Positions 60,740 to 64,000 of a DNA stretch of 64,000 bases are shown here, in pieces. Every line of letters begins with the position of its first letter. Positions within the stretch are counted from its first letter, which is position 1. This DNA is from an uncultured Hyphomicrobiales bacterium (lineage in GTDB: Bacteria > Pseudomonadota > Alphaproteobacteria > Rhizobiales > Xanthobacteraceae): contig CAIRGJ010000007.1 of NCBI GenBank assembly GCA_903878085.1, forward strand, positions 1-64,000. Reading direction: 5' to 3'. The notes beneath the pieces were generated by a model, which did no database searches, had not been told where the DNA came from, and was given only the letters and a program-made list of their open reading frames with translations. The position numbers and the translations under genes were made by a program.

Positions 60740-61192
60740 TCAGGCCGGTAATAAATGCGCCCAGGCCGGGTCCCATTCTTTGCCGGATGCGTCGGTCACC
60801 TTGCCGTCCTTCTCGAAGAACTTGTTCGGGATCTGGAACACGGCAATGAAGGTGCCGCCCTTCGGGCTCCACGCCGTATGCCGGCTGCCGGCCGGACGCC
60901 AGACGAATTCGCCGGCGCCGACTTCGGTGCCAGCGTCCGGGCCTTCCTTGTCGACCAGCGAACCTTCGAGCACGTAAGTCTGCTCGATCAGCACGTGCTC
61001 GTGGTCCGGCAGCACCGCGCCCGGCTCCATGCGCATCAGGATGGTGGCAAGCCCGCTCACGGGATCGAACAGCAGCGTCTTCATCTCGCAGCCGGCAAAC
61101 CGCGTCTTCTGCCACGGCATGTCCTTGGCGCGGACCACGCGCGACAGCAAGTCGACGGGCTCTGCGTCTTTCGTGTTGGGCTTGACGTTCAT
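60740..61192 (-). CDS. Cupin domain-containing protein
   Basis: A 150-residue single cupin barrel. Metal-site residues are in MEPGAVLPDHEHVLIEQTYVLEGSL (motif 1: H, H, E) and GEFVWRPAGSRHTAW (motif 2: H). It resembles ChrR-type anti-sigma or small dioxygenase-like cupins. GGGAGG lies 6 bases before the ATG at 61192 and immediately before the one at 61198, so 61192 is the start. It lies 40 bases downstream of the Bug-family gene on the same strand. Function unknown; a catabolic role is possible. Confidence 0.9.
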   Translation of the reverse strand: MNVKPNTKDAEPVDLLSRVVRAKDMPWQKTRFAGCEMKTLLFDPVSGLATILMRMEPGAVLPDHEHVLIEQTYVLEGSLVDKEGPDAGTEVGAGEFVWRPAGSRHTAWSPKGGTFIAVFQIPNKFFEKDGKVTDASGKEWDPAWAHLLPA

Positions 61193-61232
61193 AGGCATCC
61201 TCCCGTTTTCGCGGCGCGATCGATCATAGCCG

Positions 61233-62225
61233 CTATTCGACCGGCTTAATATTGGCCTGCTGCACGATTTTGCCGAATTTGGCGGTCTCGGATTCCACGA
61301 AGCTCTTGAATTCCTTCGGCGTCATGGTCTTGGGCACGATGCCTTGCGGCATCAGTTTGTCGGCGATCGCCTTGTCCTTGAGCGCCTTGTTGACGATGCC
61401 GTTGAGCCGCTCGACGATCTCCGGCGGCGTGCCGGCGGTGATGAACAGGCCGAACCAATTGAGCAATTCGTAATCGGCCAGGCCCGGCGAACCCTCGCTC
61501 AGCGGCGGAACGTCCGGCAATTGCGGCATGCGCTCCTTGGACGTCACCGCGACCGCCCTTATTTTGCCGGACTGGATCAGCGGCAGCGCGGCGGCCAGAC
61601 TCGAGAAGCTCATGGTAACTGCGCCGGTCGCGACATCGGTCACCGCCGGCGCCGAGCCGCGATAGGGCACGTGCAGCACATTGGTGCCGGCCATGCTGTT
61701 CATCAGTTCGCCGGCGAGTTGCTGCGGATTGCCGACGCCCGACGACGAGAACGACAGCTTGCCGGGATTGGCCTTGGCGTAGGCGATCAGCTCTTTGGGA
61801 TTGTGCACCGGCGTCGCTTCCGCCACCACGACCACGCAAGGCACAATGCCGACCAGCGCCAGCGGCGTCAGTTCGCGGCTGGCGTCATAGGTCATCTTGT
61901 CTTTGAACAGATGCTGATTGATTGCGACCTCGCCGGAGGCCGCGGCGAGCAGCGTGTAGCCGTCGGGCGCAGCCTTTGCCACGGTGTTGCTGGCGATCAT
62001 GGCGCTGGCGCCGGTGCGGTTTTCAACGATCACCGGCTGACCGAGCGTCGCCTTGATCGGCTCACCCAGCAGCCGCGCCACGAGATCGACGCCGCCGCCG
62101 GCGGAATAACCGACAACGATGCGGATCGGATGGTCGGGATAGCCGGCCTGCGCGAAGGCAGTGCCCGCGGGACCCGCGGCAACGGCCGAAACCGCGGTCG
62201 CCAGAAAAGTCCGCCTGTCGAGCAT
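61233..62225 (-). CDS. Tripartite tricarboxylate transporter substrate-binding protein, Bug/TctC family
   Basis: A 330-residue periplasmic binding protein with a signal peptide (1-25, cleavage after AFA). Bug marks: HPIRIVVGYSAGGGVDLVARLL, VIVENRTGASAMIASNTV and HVPYRGSAPAVTDVATG. It has the usual length. It is directly upstream (40 bases) of the cupin gene. It is a second, separate Bug protein; the one at 8805 differs in sequence and signal peptide. No TctAB transporter genes are present. Confidence 0.93.
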   Translation of the reverse strand: MLDRRTFLATAVSAVAAGPAGTAFAQAGYPDHPIRIVVGYSAGGGVDLVARLLGEPIKATLGQPVIVENRTGASAMIASNTVAKAAPDGYTLLAAASGEVAINQHLFKDKMTYDASRELTPLALVGIVPCVVVVAEATPVHNPKELIAYAKANPGKLSFSSSGVGNPQQLAGELMNSMAGTNVLHVPYRGSAPAVTDVATGAVTMSFSSLAAALPLIQSGKIRAVAVTSKERMPQLPDVPPLSEGSPGLADYELLNWFGLFITAGTPPEIVERLNGIVNKALKDKAIADKLMPQGIVPKTMTPKEFKSFVESETAKFGKIVQQANIKPVE

Positions 62226-62277
62226 TGTATCCTCCCCTTCATTTTTAGTTTTAGTTTTTTATGGGCCGTCCGCTCGC

Positions 62278-62787
62278 TCAGTCCCCGCCCGCACGGATCG
62301 GCGGCGCGTAGGACAGCGCCGTGTCCCACGGAAAATAAATCCAGGTGTCCTGCGACACCTCCGTGATGAACGTATCCACCAGCGGCCGGCCCATGGGCTT
62401 CGCATAGACCGTGGCGAAATGCGCCGCGGGCAGAATGTCGCGCACGATGCGCGCGGTTTTGCCGGTATCGACCAGGTCGTCGACGATCAGCACGCCCTTG
62501 CCCTGAGCCCGCATCGAAGTGATCTCGGGGCCGACGCCCTTCATCACTTTGATCGCGCCCTGATTCTTGTAATCGTGATAGCTGGCGATGCACACCGTCT
62601 CGATGATGCGCACATTGAGTTCGCGCGCCACGATCGCCGCCGGCACCAGACCGCCGCGGGTGATGCAGACAATGGCGTCAAACGGCCCAGCCTCGTGCAG
62701 ACGCCAGGCTAGCGCGCGCGAGTCGCGATGGAATTGGTCCCATGACACCGGAAAGATCTTCTCCGGACGCGGCGCTTCGGCGGACAT
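62278..62787 (-). CDS. gpt: Xanthine(-guanine) phosphoribosyltransferase
   Basis: A 169-residue type I phosphoribosyltransferase. The PRPP-binding motif is [17 protein letters not shown] near 98-114. The purine hood and C-terminus ([13 protein letters not shown]) are those of Gpt from proteobacteria. It salvages xanthine and guanine to nucleotides. It lies 14 bases downstream of the CinA-type gene on the same strand, so the two are probably co-transcribed. Confidence 0.95.
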   Translation of the reverse strand: MSAEAPRPEKIFPVSWDQFHRDSRALAWRLHEAGPFDAIVCITRGGLVPAAIVARELNVRIIETVCIASYHDYKNQGAIKVMKGVGPEITSMRAQGKGVLIVDDLVDTGKTARIVRDILPAAHFATVYAKPMGRPLVDTFITEVSQDTWIYFPWDTALSYAPPIRAGGD

Positions 62788-62801
62788 CCCAAACTCTCCA
62801 A

Positions 62802-63560
62802 TTACTGGCGCAGCAATCGCGCTTTGACCGTCTTGAGCATGGCCTCGACCGCGGCGCGGGCAGCAGCGAGCTTGTCGGCGTCGCGTGAGCGCACCACGAT
62901 GTTGGTATTGGGCCCGAGCGCCTCGTCGAAGAACGGATAGCTGCCGATGATCGTGTCGGGATGCAGCTTGGCGACAGCGCCGAGCTCGGTGCCGAGGTCG
63001 CCTTCCTTGGCATCGGCGCGGATGGTCTCCGAGATCAGCTTGGTGCCGGTCTTGAGCTTCGGCGCCACCTCGTCGAGCATCGCCTGCATGATCGACGGCA
63101 CGCCAGCCATGACGATGACATTGCCGATCCAGAAGCCCGGCGCGCCGGACACCTTGTTGAGAACCAGGTCGGCGCCTTTCGGGATGCGCGTCATGCGCAT
63201 CCGCGCCTCGTTCATGACGTTGCCGCTCTTGGCCATGCGCTCTTCGAGGATGGCGACCGCGCGCGGATCGTAGTCGATGGTCACGCCGAAGGCCTTGGCG
63301 ATGCAGTCGGCGGTGATGTCGTCGTGGGTCGGGCCGATGCCGCCCGTGGTGAAGACATAGGTATAGGTGCTGCGCAGCGCATTGAGCGCGCTGACGACGG
63401 CGGTCTCGTCATCGGAGACCACCCGCACTTCCTTGAGATCGATGCCGATGGCGGTGAGGTAGTCGGCGATATAGCCGATGTTCTTGTCTTTGGTCCGACC
63501 GGACAGGATCTCGTCGCCGATCACGAGGATTGCCGCGGTGACGATCTCGGACGACGACAT
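62802..63560 (-). CDS. CinA-type competence/damage-inducible protein, molybdopterin-binding (MoaB/MogA) domain
   Basis: A 252-residue protein of the CinA N-terminal group. The MoCF-type fold shows [23 protein letters not shown] and [22 protein letters not shown]. The C-terminal deamidase domain of full-length CinA (about 400 aa) is absent, as in many alphaproteobacterial forms. It may bind molybdopterin or act on ADP-ribose/FAD-like nucleotides. It is first in the unit with gpt. Confidence 0.93.
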   Translation of the reverse strand: MSSSEIVTAAILVIGDEILSGRTKDKNIGYIADYLTAIGIDLKEVRVVSDDETAVVSALNALRSTYTYVFTTGGIGPTHDDITADCIAKAFGVTIDYDPRAVAILEERMAKSGNVMNEARMRMTRIPKGADLVLNKVSGAPGFWIGNVIVMAGVPSIMQAMLDEVAPKLKTGTKLISETIRADAKEGDLGTELGAVAKLHPDTIIGSYPFFDEALGPNTNIVVRSRDADKLAAARAAVEAMLKTVKARLLRQ

Positions 63561-63868
63561 GAGGCATGAATCCTTCTAGGGACGGGCAAAAGACGTAGCG
63601 TGACCAAGCGCCCCGCTCAAGTTACGGCGGAACCATTCGGCTAGCACGGCCTTGTATTCACAGGCTGCTGTGCTCAATTTTTAGGCAGTAATCGGCGGCA
63701 AAGCCGGAGCGAGGATACCGCAAATAGGTGGTTTACCTGGCTTTTCTTCGGTTCCTCTTGGCCTGAAGCTTGCAGAATACCACCCGGGGGCGGCTGGTGC
63801 CGACCTGGAGGGGAGGTTTGGGGCTGTTGTGGACTAGCGTTCGTGTGCCGTCTGCTGGGGGTTACGGA
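63561..63868. other. 308-base gap with no gene seen
   Basis: No frame with coding character and no clear hairpin or promoter was found. The last 30 bases contain the GGGGG ribosome-binding site of the ATP-grasp gene. Confidence 0.5.
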
Positions 63869-64000
63869 TGAGTGCCTGCTTCGATGAGATGAAGGGCCAC
63901 GACGGCGGCGTGCGCCCGCCGTACGACGAGCTGGCGCGCTGGCTCAAGGAAGTGCCGCCGGACGTTCTCGACTATCGCCGCCGCGAAGCCGAACTGCTGT
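63869..64000 (+). CDS. Circularly permuted ATP-grasp family protein, N-terminus only
   Basis: The first 44 codons are in the window. The translated start (MSACFDEMKGHDGGVRPPYD, then ELARWLKEVPPDVLDYRRRE) matches the opening of circularly permuted ATP-grasp type 2 proteins (DUF404/DUF407). Those often lie beside an alpha-E domain protein and a transglutaminase-like gene in a peptide-ligase-type cluster. GGGGG lies 7 bases before the ATG. The rest of the gene is beyond the window. Confidence 0.75.

Overview
The window reads as a chromosomal segment of a GC-rich alphaproteobacterium of the order Hyphomicrobiales (Rhizobiales), most likely in the Bradyrhizobiaceae/Xanthobacteraceae neighbourhood. 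The basis is: the tRNA-Tyr/rlmB pairing at the left edge; families common in that group (DUF2336, DUF3126, PAS_5, BTLCP, PilZ, Thivi_2564); several solute-binding-protein genes of the Bug/TctC and Peripla_BP_6 types; and dispersed copies of a palindrome with GCGCATGATC ends and an ACCGGTT core. Genus level cannot be decided from the sequence alone. I saw no phage, plasmid, IS transposase, CRISPR array or rRNA operon.

Layout. 1-4900: tRNA-Tyr (cut), rlmB, two exported proteins of unknown role, an MHS-type transporter with a periplasmic insertion, its terminator and tRNA-Thr. 5000-10200: a MetE-core-like enzyme with a periplasmic binding protein, a cold-shock gene behind a structured leader, a lipoprotein and a Bug-family binding protein. 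10200-13750: a cobalamin riboswitch in front of a TonB-dependent receptor, then a small exported protein whose ribosome-binding region is locked in a perfect hairpin. 14000-17800: cutA, nadK and a two-subunit molybdenum hydroxylase. 18000-21600: a CheY-like/Hpt pair, a DUF2336 protein and a lytic transglycosylase. 21700-25400: MaoC and CitE-like enzymes, facing a second binding-protein/MetE-core pair. 25500-31100: a radical SAM protein with a His-rich tail, hisI, folE, an IscU-like scaffold lacking one ligand cysteine, a ClpP-fold exported protein and yidD. 31000-35900: a membrane-anchored patatin-like lipase, thrS and a cytochrome c. 36000-42600: an exported repeat protein, an MCP/CheW pair, nitroreductase and flavin reductase, and a second patatin. 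42500-49900: CBS, rhomboid, PAS, tandem PilZ, transglutaminase-like peptidase, gamma-carbonic anhydrase, a tandem DUF3126 protein and cysE. 50000-55600: a hydrolase, a LysR/SDR divergent pair, a zinc-finger protein, and an FAD monooxygenase with a third MetE-core enzyme. 55600-64000: a CsoR/CopA copper module with an evident operator, small envelope proteins, tRNA-Leu, a cupin, a second Bug protein, gpt, a CinA-type protein and the start of a circularly permuted ATP-grasp gene.

How the parts fit. Most of the window is core metabolism and envelope upkeep, with accessory uptake and catabolic genes between. Three themes recur. First, three diverged MetE-core enzymes, all with intact zinc ligands, each sit beside uptake or oxidation genes. 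Second, there is a cobalamin thread: a riboswitch-controlled receptor and a possible B12-type radical SAM enzyme. Third, there are orphan signalling pieces (CheY/Hpt, MCP/CheW, PAS, PilZ) without their usual kinases. I found no convincing wholly new multi-gene defence or biosynthetic system. The strongest leads are the MetE-core/binding-protein pairs, the hairpin at the start codon near 10.8 kb and the alternative hairpins ahead of the cold-shock gene.
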